Numbered from the stretch's first letter, positions 51,901 to 53,963 are shown. The stretch is DNA of 64,000 bases from Forficula auricularia (GCA_024734495.1 JALMQS010000085.1:22449077-22513076); one strand, 5' to 3'. Translations and numbers: made by a program. The notes: generated by a model not told the origin, from the sequence alone.

Positions 51901-53963
51901 ACTTATAAATTCTATTCAATATTTTTATAGGTAAAGTATTTAATTAATGATAAACTTGCAATATTTTAAATATTTTATTTTAATAAAAATCTCTATTTTT
52001 ATAGCAATCATTTATAATCTTTAAAGAAGCCAGTTTTATAAAAATATTAATATGAGTAAACTCATTTCGACGTATATCTAAGACACTAGACGCCGTTTAT
52101 TAGAGGTAAAGGTGGTAATATGAGCCCCCATTTATATTTTTTATTAAAGAAATAATAATTTGAATGATTTTAATTAATTTATTCATGTAAGTAAACTTTA
52201 ACTACAACATTTGATGAAAATTTAAAAAAAAATTTACTTGATTAAATGAACAGAAAGACAAAAATAAATAATAATTCCAAAAAAGTCATATTGTAGAAAA
52301 AATGTTCAGTGCTGGTATTATGAGCCCCTTGAGTAAATGCATGAAAGACATGGTTAGAAAACATCAGTCACAGGTATATTCATATGAACATTGTATTTTA
52401 TGAATTACAAAACCTTAATAGTGTATGTTAGGGGGTGGTGCGTGTCCGCGCTGCCCGCCTAGTTGGTGGGGACCTAACAATGAAGTTGGAAGGGGCGAGG
52501 TTCATACTGTTCCCAGACTTGGGATTAACCTTTGTCTGGGTCCAAGCATATAGCCGCGACGGAGTGAAGGTGGTTGGAAGGGGAAAGCTAAAGAAATGAG
52601 CGAGCCACAAAGTTTTTACGAATGCTCGCAGGGCGATGTTCGTGCCCTGGTAGATGCTGGAGGTGAGCCCATTGTTAGGTCGGTTGTGCGGTGGTTGTTG
52701 GTGCCAGTTGGCGCCGTTGTTCTCCGCGTTGATCCCGTCTAGTTGGTGGGGACCTAACAACAGTTGCTCGCTCCAGTGAATACTCGCAGGGCGATGTTCG
52801 CGCCCTGCATGAATGCTGAGCGCTACCCACCTAGTTGGTGGGTGAATGCTCTACCGACTGAGTTAGCCGGGCTGGTGAACGCATGCAAAGTGTTGCAATG
52901 ATCTGACTGTGTCATCTAGCGGCCGAGTCTAAATGCTCGTGGCCAAAGCAAGGCAGGCCGCTACATGTATATAAATAGGAAAACAGACAAAAAATATTTA
53001 GTTTCTGCAATAATCGAATACGCCTTTTTCAAACCCATTTCTTGGTTCCTAATTGCCACAACCATATCATCAGTATTCCAGTTTTTATTTTTATTTTAGG
53101 TTTTTGTTTTGGGCCTAGTATCTTTCGTGGCATCTGAAATAAGAAAAGTCCCTAAAAAATTGGGACTCATATACCAGAAACAGAAGGGATCTCAAATTAC
53201 CGACATCGCCATATTGGAATTCCTCAAACCCCAACCCTTCTTTGTTATTGTCTAAATTACAAACCACTGACATAAAATCGACGTTTAAAACCTACTGTAT
53301 CAGATTCCTTAGCCATTATAGTGAATATAACCGAATAGCTACCCCAATTAGAGGTTAAATACGCACCTTTCAAAGTTTTTATGAGGAGTGAAACACAAAA
53401 ACTTGGTTCACCCATCAACTATCATCCGCAACTGAACAAGAGCGCTCTAGCAGCAAAAAGTGGAACAAATTTAGTATTTACAATAAATCCCGCTAAATTG
53501 TAAACTCTGTACGACCAGATTAATTGGGGGCTCATAATACCTACATGGCTCATATTACCACCTTTACCTCTATTTTTTTTTTAAATTTATATCTCTTTGA
53601 TGGAAAAATCTACATTCTGGACCCTCGATTTATCTTATTGAAAATGATCAGGCCATAATGCAAACTCGTTCCTTGTATGGGGACCCCCTATGTGTGTTTC
53701 TTTGTCTTTTGCAGAAGCGGAAAACGCTGCGCGAGTCGATCGCGATGCAGCGCCGTCTGAAGGCCAACGGGCTGAACGAACAACAGCCGTGCACTGTAAG
53801 CCTGAGCGTGGAGGCGCTACCGAGGTCGGGCATCGAGTGCGACCTCCGGCAGAGGACACTTCCGGCCAGGCCGGACGACATCCGGCTGGCCTGCTCACCC
53901 ACTATCCCTATCCCCGGACACCCCTATATAAGCGGCGGCGATTTGCCAGATATGATCGTCTAA
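4567..53963 (+). CDS. Nmdar1: NMDA-type ionotropic glutamate receptor subunit 1 (GluN1), 16 coding exons
   Basis: This gene encodes the obligatory glycine-binding subunit of the NMDA receptor, a tetrameric cation channel of the neuronal plasma membrane. Sixteen exons join in phase to 953 codons plus a TAA stop; the Drosophila protein is slightly longer. Residues 1 to about 20 form a signal peptide, followed by the amino-terminal domain (to about 410), S1 (about 413-550), M1 (about 567-584), the pore loop with [14 protein letters not shown] (614-627; pore Asn621), M3 with SYTANLAAF (651-659), S2 (about 666-820), M4 (about 822-843) and a cytoplasmic tail to 953. Glycine-site residues Phe486, Pro520, Thr522, Arg527, Trp736 and Asp737 are kept, but the Ser688-equivalent is Ala693. 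Sites of the form N-X-S/T are common in the extracellular parts. The tail ends DMIV, which fits a class II PDZ ligand (inference). A non-coding 5' exon may lie upstream. Intron 15 spans 26.2 kb. Confidence 0.97.
4765..5050 (-). mobile_element. LTR retrotransposon fragment: LTR end and leader, BEL/Pao-like
   Basis: The same sequence occurs at 28805-29105. On the minus strand it has an AATAAA signal, then TTCGTGGATGTTTT, and after AACA the leader TTTGGTCCTTCGAGCCGGAT, which resembles the region after the 5' LTR in BEL/Pao elements. It lies in Nmdar1 intron 1, next to a LINE fragment. The class is an inference from that leader. Confidence 0.55.
5100..5530 (+). pseudogene. LINE (jockey-like) 3'-end fragment, copy 1
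   Basis: The open frame encodes [20 protein letters not shown] and [20 protein letters not shown], matching the copy at 14330-14927 residue for residue at most positions. This is the C-terminal end of a LINE ORF2 followed by a short 3' UTR with a GGGGTTGCATCTTTTTGGTG block. 5'-truncated, as is usual for LINEs. It lies in Nmdar1 intron 1. Confidence 0.8.
5531..6466 (+). other. Non-coding rest of Nmdar1 intron 1
   Basis: Low-complexity AT-rich sequence. It contains a 60-base block around GTAAACCTAACAATGGATTC that recurs near 24870-24910, and the TACTAGCTG...CGCCATCGGCGG motif at 5740-5775 that looks like a transposon end. A CTGATGA-loop-GAAAT motif is at 5999-6028. No gene seen. Confidence 0.5.
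6467..6718 (+). CDS. Nmdar1: Nmdar1 exon 2 (codons 52-135): amino-terminal domain
   Basis: The exon follows the acceptor tgttgtag and begins [15 protein letters not shown]. It contains [16 protein letters not shown], a hallmark of the GluN1 amino-terminal domain, and ends SDK before the donor gtaatc. It is 252 bases long and phase 0 at both ends. A (gt)n run of about 16 bases lies directly in front of the acceptor. The exon is GC-rich against AT-rich flanks. Confidence 0.96.
6751..7675 (+). mobile_element. PIF/Harbinger-like transposon derivative filling Nmdar1 intron 2
   Basis: The ends are inverted repeats around CTAGTTCACATTAGTCAAGT and its complement, next to TTA on both sides, as PIF/Harbinger prefers. 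The + strand encodes broken pieces resembling the N-terminal part of a Harbinger transposase ([20 protein letters not shown] and later [11 protein letters not shown]) with frame changes and a large internal deletion. It covers 925 of the 1002 bases of the intron. Confidence 0.7.
7721..7909 (+). CDS. Nmdar1: Nmdar1 exon 3 (codons 136-198): amino-terminal domain
   Basis: The acceptor is ttttgcag. The exon encodes [20 protein letters not shown] and [19 protein letters not shown], the periplasmic-binding-like fold of the amino-terminal domain. The exon end is fixed by GluN1 homology and phase: ATCAAG|gcaagt. The donor therefore uses GC, not GT, with otherwise perfect consensus. Confidence 0.95.
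7910..7982 (+). other. Nmdar1 intron 3: GC-AG intron
   Basis: A 73-base intron begins gcaagt after AAG and ends gcgtgcag. GT at this point would break phase; the exon 3 and exon 4 halves fit GluN1 only with the GC donor. GC-AG introns are a known minor class with strong flanking consensus, as here. Confidence 0.9.
7983..8089 (+). CDS. Nmdar1: Nmdar1 exon 4 (codons 199-234, partial): amino-terminal domain
   Basis: The exon begins [20 protein letters not shown] and ends MYA plus two bases of a split Ser codon, before gtaaac. The preceding intron is only 73 bases (GC-AG). Phase 2 at the 3' end matches exon 5. Confidence 0.95.
8150..8700 (+). pseudogene. LINE ORF2 C-terminal fragment, frameshifted (Nmdar1 intron 4)
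   Basis: The pieces [20 protein letters not shown] and [20 protein letters not shown] followed by [10 protein letters not shown] are diagnostic of the C-terminal region of a widespread insect LINE type. Frames change at about 8290 and again around 8430, so it is dead. It starts about 60 bases after exon 4. Confidence 0.85.
8701..10070 (+). other. Rest of Nmdar1 intron 4; possible degraded LTR
   Basis: From about 9230 to 9420 the order TATATAATC, then AATAAA 50 bases later, then CGCGTTTCTCTGAATACC resembles the promoter-poly(A)-U5 arrangement of an LTR, but I could not find both ends or a target duplication. The open frame 8759-8965 (68 codons) has no recognisable motif. The rest is AT-rich. 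Confidence 0.35.
10071..10244 (+). CDS. Nmdar1: Nmdar1 exon 5 (codons 234-292): amino-terminal domain
   Basis: After the acceptor gtatctag the exon completes Ser234 and encodes [20 protein letters not shown], then [10 protein letters not shown], a strongly conserved GluN1 stretch, and ends HIKDS plus AT before gtaaca. It has two N-glycosylation sequons (NMT, NAT). The preceding intron 4 carries LINE debris. Confidence 0.95.
10431..10532 (+). repeat. tRNA-derived SINE head or tRNA pseudogene
   Basis: The 3' part has a perfect RNA polymerase III B box, GGGTTCGAATCCC (10511-10523), and the 5' part has TAGTTCAGTGG, a fair A box. The ends GGAT and ATCC could pair as a short acceptor stem. A box-B box spacing is longer than in a functional tRNA. 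It is joined to the 700-bp repeat that follows. Confidence 0.6.
10552..11245 (+). repeat. 700-bp dispersed repeat, copy 2
   Basis: Matches 3090-3795 from CTTGACCATACAGG to ATCAGAACACGTCAGC. It differs by short indels and by the length of its G and C homopolymers. It follows directly on the tRNA-derived segment at 10431-10532, which copy 1 lacks. Lies in Nmdar1 intron 5. Confidence 0.75.
11246..13017 (+). other. AT-rich part of Nmdar1 intron 5 with two repeat fragments
   Basis: At 11290-11640 a block with GAACCGGTAATATCGCC and ATTCCCGGTAAAGATTTT matches 48680-49015 in inverted orientation. At 12360-12545 a block with GTCATAGAGATAGTAATTAA matches 57845-58020. A T run is at about 11798-11820. 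No coding sequence supported. Confidence 0.55.
13018..13858. mobile_element. Palindromic non-autonomous DNA element (AGTCCAGT family), copy 1
   Basis: The two halves are near-perfect inverted copies: TTTTCGGGAGTTTTGAAAAT near the left end and its complement near the right, with GCCGTTCGCGACCCCATATT mirrored by the AATATGGCGGCGCGAACGGC arm. A longer related copy is at 44999-45838. It has arms of about 400 bases and no transposase. It ends about 86 bases before exon 6. Confidence 0.8.
13945..14074 (+). CDS. Nmdar1: Nmdar1 exon 6 (codons 292-335): amino-terminal domain
   Basis: The exon completes Ile292 and encodes [20 protein letters not shown], then KDC and [15 protein letters not shown], before the donor gtgggt. 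I chose the acceptor cccaccag at 13944 because it preserves phase and GluN1 alignment; the open frame upstream of it is intronic. A transposon begins only about 40 bases after the donor. Confidence 0.93.
14115..16277. mobile_element. Inverted-repeat DNA transposon remnant filling Nmdar1 intron 6
   Basis: The left arm (14115-14329 and 14928-15090) is mirrored by the right arm (15540-15940), both ending in CTCACCCGGTATA-type sequence, and a further partial copy of the right arm follows (about 15960-16277). Between them (15243-15500) the + strand reads [20 protein letters not shown] followed by stops, which resembles the helix-turn-helix start of transposase-like proteins common in insects. The left arm is split by a LINE. 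The element occupies nearly all of the intron. Confidence 0.7.
14330..14927 (+). pseudogene. LINE (jockey-like) 5'-truncated copy with A-rich tail, inserted in the intron 6 transposon
   Basis: Reads [33 protein letters not shown], then after a frameshift [20 protein letters not shown] and [20 protein letters not shown], the C-terminal end of a LINE ORF2. A 3' UTR and an A run (14911-14927) follow. The flanks AACAACTTTCAT and ACTATTTTTTTATTCG are adjacent in the uninterrupted arm at 15680-15710, so the insertion point is visible. Confidence 0.87.
16316..16447 (+). CDS. Nmdar1: Nmdar1 exon 7 (codons 336-379): amino-terminal domain
   Basis: The exon encodes [20 protein letters not shown] and [15 protein letters not shown] and ends YFHNS. 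Two GT donors overlap at the end; aacagt|gtcagt is the one that keeps exon 8 in frame. The acceptor is preceded by a (gtt)n run, and a transposon end lies about 38 bases upstream. Confidence 0.94.
16740..17010. mobile_element. Palindromic element with ACGTTTCGG / CTGAAGAAGG motif
   Basis: Arms containing AGATAATTTACACTAT and the complement, each followed by AAACCGACGTTTC or its mirror, surround a centre with CCCTGAAGAAGGAGAGAATA. Related copies are at 28290-28556 with 29420-29500, and at 54868-55128. The motif resembles the terminal motif of Penelope-like elements; see the finding on hammerhead-like motifs. Confidence 0.6.
17063..17752. mobile_element. Rearranged Tc1/mariner-like transposon with inverted transposase pieces
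   Basis: Both ends carry the same roughly 135-base sequence in inverted orientation (GGGGCGCGGGCACTTTCTTA on the left, mirrored at the right). The minus strand at 17203-17400 encodes [20 protein letters not shown] and [14 protein letters not shown], the second catalytic region of a transposase. The plus strand near 17480-17625 encodes the C-terminal end ([14 protein letters not shown]). Two parts of one protein on opposite strands show an internal inversion. Lies in Nmdar1 intron 7. Confidence 0.75.
18178..18279 (+). CDS. Nmdar1: Nmdar1 exon 8 (codons 380-413): linker from amino-terminal domain to S1
   Basis: The acceptor tcttgtag is followed by [18 protein letters not shown] and [12 protein letters not shown], the WPG...P..I/MIPTHLK segment that leads into the ligand-binding domain. 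It is 102 bases, phase 0 at both ends, with donor AAA|gtaaga. Exons 7 and 8 jointly make an NST sequon. Confidence 0.95.
18391..18887 (+). mobile_element. Tc1/mariner-like transposon remnant with transposase C-terminus
   Basis: The left end GGGTAGGCCATGGAAACCGG, with GTACTCGGCAAGTAGAG, is mirrored at 18830-18887. The + strand encodes [37 protein letters not shown] and a stop, the end of a DDE transposase. A second copy of the right-end block GTGGCCCACCCTG at 18735 shows a rearrangement. A relative with the complementary part of the protein is at 40442-40882. Lies in Nmdar1 intron 8. Confidence 0.78.
18985..19890 (+). repeat. Degenerate tandem array, unit about 105-115 bases
   Basis: The block TTTTTACAAAATTTTGAGCC (and variants such as ACGTTTTGAGT) recurs near 19045, 19100, 19207, 19316, 19428, 19540, 19652, 19718 and 19833, separated by ACAACCCCTTCTGAACTCGC-type stretches. 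Copies are diverged, so it is old. No coding potential; lies in Nmdar1 intron 8. Confidence 0.65.
20051..20815 (-). mobile_element. mariner transposon, deletion derivative, TA target duplication
   Basis: The TIRs are CCTGGTGTAGAAGTATGAAA onwards and its mirror ending at 20815, about 45 bases, with TA on both outer sides. The minus strand encodes broken mariner transposase pieces: [43 protein letters not shown], stop, [20 protein letters not shown] and LHRIVTGDEK, with the first catalytic Asp in the last. Everything after that is deleted to the left TIR. Lies in Nmdar1 intron 8. Confidence 0.92.
20909..21099 (+). CDS. Nmdar1: Nmdar1 exon 9 (codons 414-477): start of S1 ligand-binding lobe
   Basis: The exon begins [13 protein letters not shown] and carries [20 protein letters not shown] followed by [15 protein letters not shown], with the conserved cysteines of the GluN1 S1 segment. 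Donor TACAG|gtcacc leaves phase 2. It begins 93 bases after the right end of a mariner element (20051-20815). Confidence 0.96.
21100..21621 (+). other. Nmdar1 intron 9, no element recognised
   Basis: 522 bases of AT-rich sequence with normal splice sites (gtcacc ... ttttgcag). A block GTCAATCGGTTAAGCCGTTT at 21480 is reminiscent of insect repeat debris. Nothing else seen. Confidence 0.6.
21622..21843 (+). CDS. Nmdar1: Nmdar1 exon 10 (codons 477-551): S1 glycine-binding residues
   Basis: This exon encodes [16 protein letters not shown] and [20 protein letters not shown] followed by [20 protein letters not shown]. Phe486, Pro520, Thr522 and Arg527 align with the glycine contacts Phe484, Pro516, Thr518 and Arg523 of rat GluN1 (established family knowledge). 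The donor is TCTAG|gtattt. Confidence 0.97.
21908..22134 (+). CDS. Nmdar1: Nmdar1 exon 11 (codons 551-627): M1 and pore loop
   Basis: After a 64-base intron the exon encodes [20 protein letters not shown] with M1, the linker [10 protein letters not shown], and the re-entrant pore [14 protein letters not shown]. Asn621 is the selectivity-filter asparagine that sets calcium permeability and magnesium block in NMDA receptors. Donor GAAG|gtaatg, phase 1. Confidence 0.97.
22135..22631 (+). other. 5' part of Nmdar1 intron 11, nothing recognised
   Basis: AT-rich sequence with one G-rich patch (GGGTGGGGTGGGGGTTTCC near 22335). No gene, repeat or regulatory feature is supported. Confidence 0.5.
22632..24312. 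mobile_element. TIR DNA element in Nmdar1 intron 11, carrying a nested GAAGTCGG element
   Basis: The right end reads GTGTGGCGTCTGACCCGGAC then TTACCCTA, and the left end GTGTAAGTCCTGGAGAGATG is its approximate mirror. Internal blocks such as GGTGAGATGCCACAC (near 23950) and GTCTCACCCACAGGTATCAG (near 22817) repeat the same theme. It ends 28 bases before exon 12. The nested element is at 23095-23826. I cannot assign the superfamily. Confidence 0.5.
23095..23826 (+). mobile_element. GAAGTCGG-family palindromic element, copy B
   Basis: The complete copy runs from AAAACCGACTTCAAAAAATT to TTTTTTGAAGTCGGTTAAAA. Inside, an inner palindrome of about 360 bases (CTAAACGACGAAATATTAAC and its mirror around a short centre) is followed by a 3' tail with an A run (23761-23779). 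Nearly the same as copy C at 62615-63322. Confidence 0.85.
24341..24647 (+). CDS. Nmdar1: Nmdar1 exon 12 (codons 627-729): M3 gate and start of S2
   Basis: The exon encodes [20 protein letters not shown] and the M3 gate [15 protein letters not shown], then [20 protein letters not shown]. The codon at 24538-24540 is GCC (Ala693) where rat GluN1 Ser688 aligns. The donor is CAAGG|gtaact; the retained frame shows that the next base after the ORF end is intronic. Confidence 0.97.
24648..26060 (+). other. Nmdar1 intron 12: repeat debris and assembly gap
   Basis: Contains a block shared with 5600-5710 (GTAAACCTAACAATGGATTC) and a minus-strand CTGAGGA-hairpin-GAAACGTC motif at 25533-25565. AT-rich otherwise; no gene seen. 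Confidence 0.5.
25847..25946. other. Assembly gap (100 N)
   Basis: Exactly 100 N, the usual placeholder for a gap of unknown size. It lies in intron 12; the intron length is therefore a minimum or an estimate. Exon 13 begins 115 bases after it and is intact. Confidence 0.99.
26061..26233 (+). CDS. Nmdar1: Nmdar1 exon 13 (codons 729-787): S2 lobe
   Basis: The acceptor ctctgttag is followed by [20 protein letters not shown] and [20 protein letters not shown]. Asp737 aligns with rat Asp732, which binds the amino group of glycine. Donor GAGA|gtaagc, phase 1. An assembly gap lies in the intron just upstream. Confidence 0.96.
26234..26740 (+). other. 5' part of Nmdar1 intron 13, nothing recognised
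   Basis: AT-rich sequence with normal donor gtaagc. No repeat or gene recognised. Confidence 0.5.
26741..26971. mobile_element. MITE with GTCCATAAATT-type TIRs
   Basis: The left end GGGACCGTCCATAAATTGCG (then TCACAC) is mirrored by GTGTGACGTAATTTATGGAC (then AGCCCG), about 26 bases. The interior has paired GTGACGTCAC-type blocks and no coding frame. This TIR type is common in insect MITEs. Lies in Nmdar1 intron 13. Confidence 0.8.
27176..27307 (+). CDS. Nmdar1: Nmdar1 exon 14 (codons 787-831): end of S2 and first half of M4
   Basis: The exon encodes [19 protein letters not shown] and [17 protein letters not shown], the conserved end of S2 and the beginning of M4. Acceptor gttattcag; donor GCAG|gtatgt. 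Confidence 0.96.
27377..27498 (+). CDS. Nmdar1: Nmdar1 exon 15 (codons 831-871): second half of M4 and membrane-proximal tail
   Basis: After a 69-base intron this exon completes M4 ([18 protein letters not shown]) and encodes the basic membrane-proximal tail ending [13 protein letters not shown]. The donor GAG|gtgagg joins in phase to exon 16 ([14 protein letters not shown]), 26.2 kb away. The reading frame also stays open past the donor to 27603. Confidence 0.95.
27499..27603 (+). other. Possible alternative C-terminal extension of Nmdar1 by read-through of the exon 15 donor
   Basis: The frame of exon 15 remains open through its donor for 34 codons ([20 protein letters not shown] and 14 more), ending at TAA 27601-27603. 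The stretch is as GC-rich as the exons, unlike the intron after it. It would give a shorter receptor without the exon 16 tail. I see no AATAAA within about 150 bases after the stop, so it could equally be a shrinking remnant of an old exon. Confidence 0.35.
28550..29105 (-). mobile_element. LTR retrotransposon fragment (BEL/Pao-like), copy 2
   Basis: The right part (28805-29105) is the same sequence as 4765-5050, including CGAAGGACCAAAAATGTTC and AAAACATAAACATAAGAAGT. The block GTTAGAACATCCACGAATAA occurs twice (about 28553 and 28899), as expected where an LTR meets its internal region. No long frame. Class assignment rests on the leader resemblance. Confidence 0.5.
29106..29421. mobile_element. 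MITE, GACCAT...TATAGACACGCC family, copy 1
   Basis: The TIRs are TGGACCATGAAATATATAGA then CACGCC, mirrored by GGCGTGTCTATATATTTCAT then GGTCTA, with inner mirrored blocks AGGCCAACATCGCC and TACAGATGACGTCAC. 316 bases. A second, longer copy is at 56727-57211. Confidence 0.85.
29764..31565 (+). other. AT-rich intron 15 sequence, nothing recognised
   Basis: Low-complexity AT-rich DNA with several A runs. No open frame with recognisable motifs, no inverted ends that I can pair. The segment is between the TIR element and the 76/77-bp satellite. Confidence 0.5.
31566..32627. repeat. 76/77-bp tandem satellite, about 14 copies
   Basis: Each unit begins AAGCCTGTAGACTTTTGAAA and contains GGCTGATCGTCCTATCAA, TATATGTATATAGAGGATCG and the perfect palindrome GGATCGATCC. 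Units start near 31566, 31643, 31719, 31796, 31873, 31951, 32031, 32107, 32184, 32261, 32337, 32417, 32487 and 32562. Copies differ by single substitutions and 1-2 base indels; copies 12 and 13 are more eroded. Open frames across it are by-products. Confidence 0.95.
32658..33300 (-). pseudogene. Tc1/mariner-like transposase fragment
   Basis: After the terminus ACAGGGTGGCCCATCTATAT the minus strand encodes, in changing frames, [20 protein letters not shown] with KPQTLAKLK (C-terminal region) and [17 protein letters not shown] with DARTKPVT (central catalytic region). Stops and frameshifts break it. The left terminus is present; I could not find the matching right one. In Nmdar1 intron 15. Confidence 0.82.
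33355..34065 (+). pseudogene. LINE (jockey-like) reverse transcriptase fragment, broken
   Basis: In changing frames the + strand reads GIPQGV and a stop (the RT GxPQG motif), [13 protein letters not shown], then [20 protein letters not shown] and [20 protein letters not shown] (thumb/connection), and finally [15 protein letters not shown] and [17 protein letters not shown]. Stops and at least three frameshifts. Lacks its 5' part. Confidence 0.83.
34066..34916 (+). other. Intron 15 sequence, nothing recognised
   Basis: AT-rich with a stretch of GTCTGTCTGCCTGTCTGTC near 34695. No supported gene or repeat. Its right border is the duplicated segment that flanks the mariner element. Confidence 0.45.
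34917..35090. repeat. 175-base direct repeat, left copy, flanking mariner 2
   Basis: TGTATGTAGGTTTGCC through GTCAGTCAAATAAAGCTTTA also occurs at 35967-36137 in the same orientation with about one difference in six to eight bases. The mariner element lies exactly between the copies. It may be LINE 3' UTR sequence, because the right copy adjoins a LINE ending. Confidence 0.8.
35091..35966 (-). mobile_element. mariner transposon, deletion derivative, TA target duplication
   Basis: The TIRs CCAGGTGTACAAGTATGGAA and its mirror (ending CTAG at 35966) are flanked by TA (35089-35090 and 35967-35968). The minus frame 35219-35818 encodes mariner transposase: an N-terminal DNA-binding part, then [17 protein letters not shown], where the second catalytic Asp of HDN is Asn, then [20 protein letters not shown] with the third Asp, and [11 protein letters not shown] middle section is missing and the frame is altered, so it is inactive. 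Confidence 0.9.
35967..36137. repeat. 175-base direct repeat, right copy
   Basis: Matches 34917-35090 (AGGTTTGACATCTTTGTTTC, TGAAAAACGTGGGACTCAGC, GTCAGTCAAATAAAGCTTTT). It immediately precedes, on the other strand, the end of the LINE fragment at 36140-36828. Confidence 0.8.
36140..36828 (-). pseudogene. LINE ORF2 C-terminal fragment
   Basis: The minus strand reads [20 protein letters not shown] and [20 protein letters not shown] (thumb region), [15 protein letters not shown], and then, after a frame change, the tail with [20 protein letters not shown] and GRPKKRWK. This is the C-terminal half of a LINE of the type that ends with such a GRP-KRW motif. Truncated at the 5' side; one frameshift near 36390. 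Confidence 0.85.
36829..38559 (+). other. AT-rich intron 15 sequence, nothing recognised apart from a microsatellite
   Basis: Contains the (CTA)n run at 36908-36961 and long AT-rich stretches. At 37930-38520 composition is closer to balanced (GCCGGTTCACACGGATATTT near 37930; a mirrored GTGTGAACCCAACAGG near 38395), suggesting an unidentified element with weak terminal inverted repeats. No gene seen. Confidence 0.4.
36908..36961. repeat. (CTA)n microsatellite
   Basis: About 18 perfect CTA units in a row. Confidence 0.98.
38560..39760. mobile_element. Palindromic element (GTCCAGTCAAATTGTG family), copy 1, with a LINE fragment inside
   Basis: Left blocks AAATTGTGCTCAAATGGGCC and ATATGTTTTTTGGGGCGCTG are mirrored by GGCCCCAAAAAACATATCTA near 39662 and by paired blocks (TTCTAGGATGAGTGGTTTTC near 39090 versus GAGAACCACTCATCCTAGAA near 38828). 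An intact relative is at 58609-59104. A LINE piece on the minus strand interrupts it at about 39340-39640. Confidence 0.65.
39340..39640 (-). pseudogene. LINE ORF2 C-terminal fragment
   Basis: The minus strand frame encodes [20 protein letters not shown] followed by [20 protein letters not shown], the extreme C-terminal motif of many LINE ORF2 proteins (a conserved PR-WN-LP block). Upstream [20 protein letters not shown] continues it. Only the tail of the protein is present. Confidence 0.8.
40442..40882 (+). mobile_element. Tc1/mariner-like transposon, deletion derivative (relative of 18391-18887)
   Basis: The left end GGGTCATGGAAACCGGACGT with GTACTCGGCAAGTA is mirrored on the right (TACTTGCCGAGTACGGTCTA, CCGTGGCCCACCCTGTAC). 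The interior reads [20 protein letters not shown] then RFHLNS, the first catalytic Asp region of the transposase, and little else. A pair of blocks (TTCAGTGTTCACCATAG, GTGAACACTGAATGGT) extends the inverted repeats. Confidence 0.8.
40883..41984 (+). other. Intron 15 sequence, nothing recognised apart from a microsatellite
   Basis: AT-rich with (TTC)n at 41839-41862 followed by AGGCTTATCGCCTGTT, a block that also occurs at 42070 beside the LINE 3' end. No gene seen. Confidence 0.45.
41985..43600 (-). pseudogene. LINE reverse transcriptase gene, interrupted by a 91-base MITE
   Basis: On the minus strand, in nearly continuous order: [65 protein letters not shown], the finger block [30 protein letters not shown], then the MITE, then [15 protein letters not shown], the catalytic [16 protein letters not shown], and a C-terminal tail with [20 protein letters not shown]. 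Stops and frameshifts make it inactive. It has the whole RT core and much of the C-terminal part; the endonuclease is missing. Confidence 0.88.
42693..42783. mobile_element. 91-base hairpin MITE, PIF/Harbinger-type, TTA target duplication
   Basis: GGGCCGGTTGTATGTCACAA is mirrored by TTTGCGACATACAACCGGCC with a final C, and nearly the entire element can fold on itself (TTTACCA with TGGTAAA flank a 15-base loop). TTA precedes (42690-42692) and follows (42784-42786). Removing it with one TTA restores the RT reading frame at this spot. The GGGCCGGTT start and 3-base TWA duplication are typical of PIF/Harbinger. Confidence 0.93.
43764..44436 (-). mobile_element. Solo LTR of an LTR retrotransposon, 673 bases, CACC target duplication
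   Basis: Read on the minus strand it begins TGTGGCGACG and ends CCCCTTCA, with 4-base direct repeats CACC on the + strand at 43760-43763 and 44437-44440. It has a TATA-like GATATAAAAGG (about 44017-44027) and, about 180 bases further, AATAAAG (about 43832). It is more GC-rich than its surroundings. No internal region or second LTR is next to it, as expected after recombination between two LTRs. A gypsy-type origin is likely but not shown. Confidence 0.85.
44441..44998 (+). other. Intron 15 sequence, nothing recognised
   Basis: AT-rich with no identifiable repeat apart from a short block near 44820-44990 directly left of the next palindromic element. Confidence 0.4.
44999..45838. mobile_element. 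Palindromic non-autonomous DNA element (AGTCCAGT family), copy 2
   Basis: About 840 bases with arms of roughly 400 bases: GAGTTTTGAAAATGGGTAAT and its mirror, ATTTCGATGTGCTCTTTCCG with its mirror, GCCGCCATATTGAAAAAAAT with its mirror, each about equidistant from the centre. Left terminus TTAGTCCAGTCAGTGATTTG, right terminus CCAAATGAGTGGACTCTA. Same family as 13018-13858. No coding capacity. Confidence 0.85.
45839..46296 (+). other. Intron 15 sequence with simple repeats
   Basis: Contains an A run (46138-46154), AAATAAATAAATAAATATAA-type runs (46172-46203) and no gene. Confidence 0.5.
46297..47190. repeat. Palindromic ATTGC-N-GCAAT repeat tract
   Basis: About 0.9 kb is built of short odd palindromes ATTGCAGCAAT and ATTGCTGCAAT variants and of GCAATATTGC, which is its own complement. 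A higher-order unit of 210-250 bases runs from AAACCTTGCAGGAACATTGC through AGCTACCGGTATATTGCCAC to AAAAGAGGCAGACAGGAATA and recurs at about 46541, 46792 and 47006. Open frames across it (for example 46475-46705) are artefacts of the repeat. Confidence 0.9.
47191..49333 (+). other. Intron 15 sequence with transposon ends
   Basis: TATACAGGGTGATTCACGG (47531) and TATACAGGGCGTGCAAAAAT (47957) are of the TACAGGGTG type found at the ends of insect DNA transposons, with ACACCCCGTATATTAA (47711) in the opposite sense. 48360-48600 resembles the element at 38560-39760, and 48680-49015 matches 11290-11640 in inverted orientation. No gene. Confidence 0.5.
49334..51803. repeat. 91-bp tandem satellite, about 27 copies, highly homogeneous
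   Basis: Unit: AATAAATAAATAAGAATGTA, AATTTGACTCTTTGGTTTAG, GGACTTTTATGTTATTGTTT, ATTCACTTTGCATTGTTGTT, TATTTATTTAT. Period 91 bases with anchors near 49361, 49452, 49543 and so on to 51725. Variation is almost confined to CTC/CTA at one site, GCAT/TCAT at another, and one copy (about 51340-51430) with two single-base deletions. Unit ends ATAAATAAATAA and TTATTTATTTAT are complementary. Confidence 0.98.
51804..52102 (+). other. Short AT-rich stretch, nothing recognised
   Basis: About 300 bases between the satellite and the TIR element. No feature supported. Confidence 0.5.
52103..53570. mobile_element. TA-flanked DNA transposon remnant of 1468 bases
   Basis: The left end GAGGTAAAGGTGGTAATATG then AGCCCCCA is mirrored at the right (TGGGGGCTCATAATACC, and CATATTACCACCTTTACCTC), with TA immediately outside at 52101-52102 and 53571-53572. 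This fits a Tc1/mariner/pogo-type element. The interior has no intact transposase and carries the SINE-like block at 52432-52872. Confidence 0.85.
52432..52872 (-). repeat. tRNA-Lys-like SINE candidate with internal direct repeats
   Basis: On the minus strand the 5' end reads GCCCGGCTAACTCAGTCGGT then AGAGCATT, close to the 5' half of animal tRNA-Lys with a good A box. The body is GC-rich and holds the direct repeats GTTAGGTCCCCACCAACTAG and GGGC(G/A)CGAACATCGCCCTG, each twice. I cannot see a clear poly(A)/3' tail or a target duplication. Open frames in it are not convincing as a gene. Confidence 0.6.
53715..53963 (+). CDS. Nmdar1: Nmdar1 exon 16 (codons 872-953 and stop): cytoplasmic tail
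   Basis: After acceptor tcttttgcag the exon encodes [33 protein letters not shown] and an Arg/Pro-rich tail ending DLPDMIV before TAA at 53961. The first 14 residues resemble other insect GluN1 tails directly after the membrane-proximal segment, and the exon is GC-rich, which supports assigning it in spite of the 26-kb intron. It starts 144 bases after the right end of a DNA transposon. Confidence 0.9.
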   Translation, partial: KRKTLRESIAMQRRLKANGLNEQQPCTVSLSVEALPRSGIECDLRQRTLPARPDDIRLACSPTIPIPGHPYISGGDLPDMIV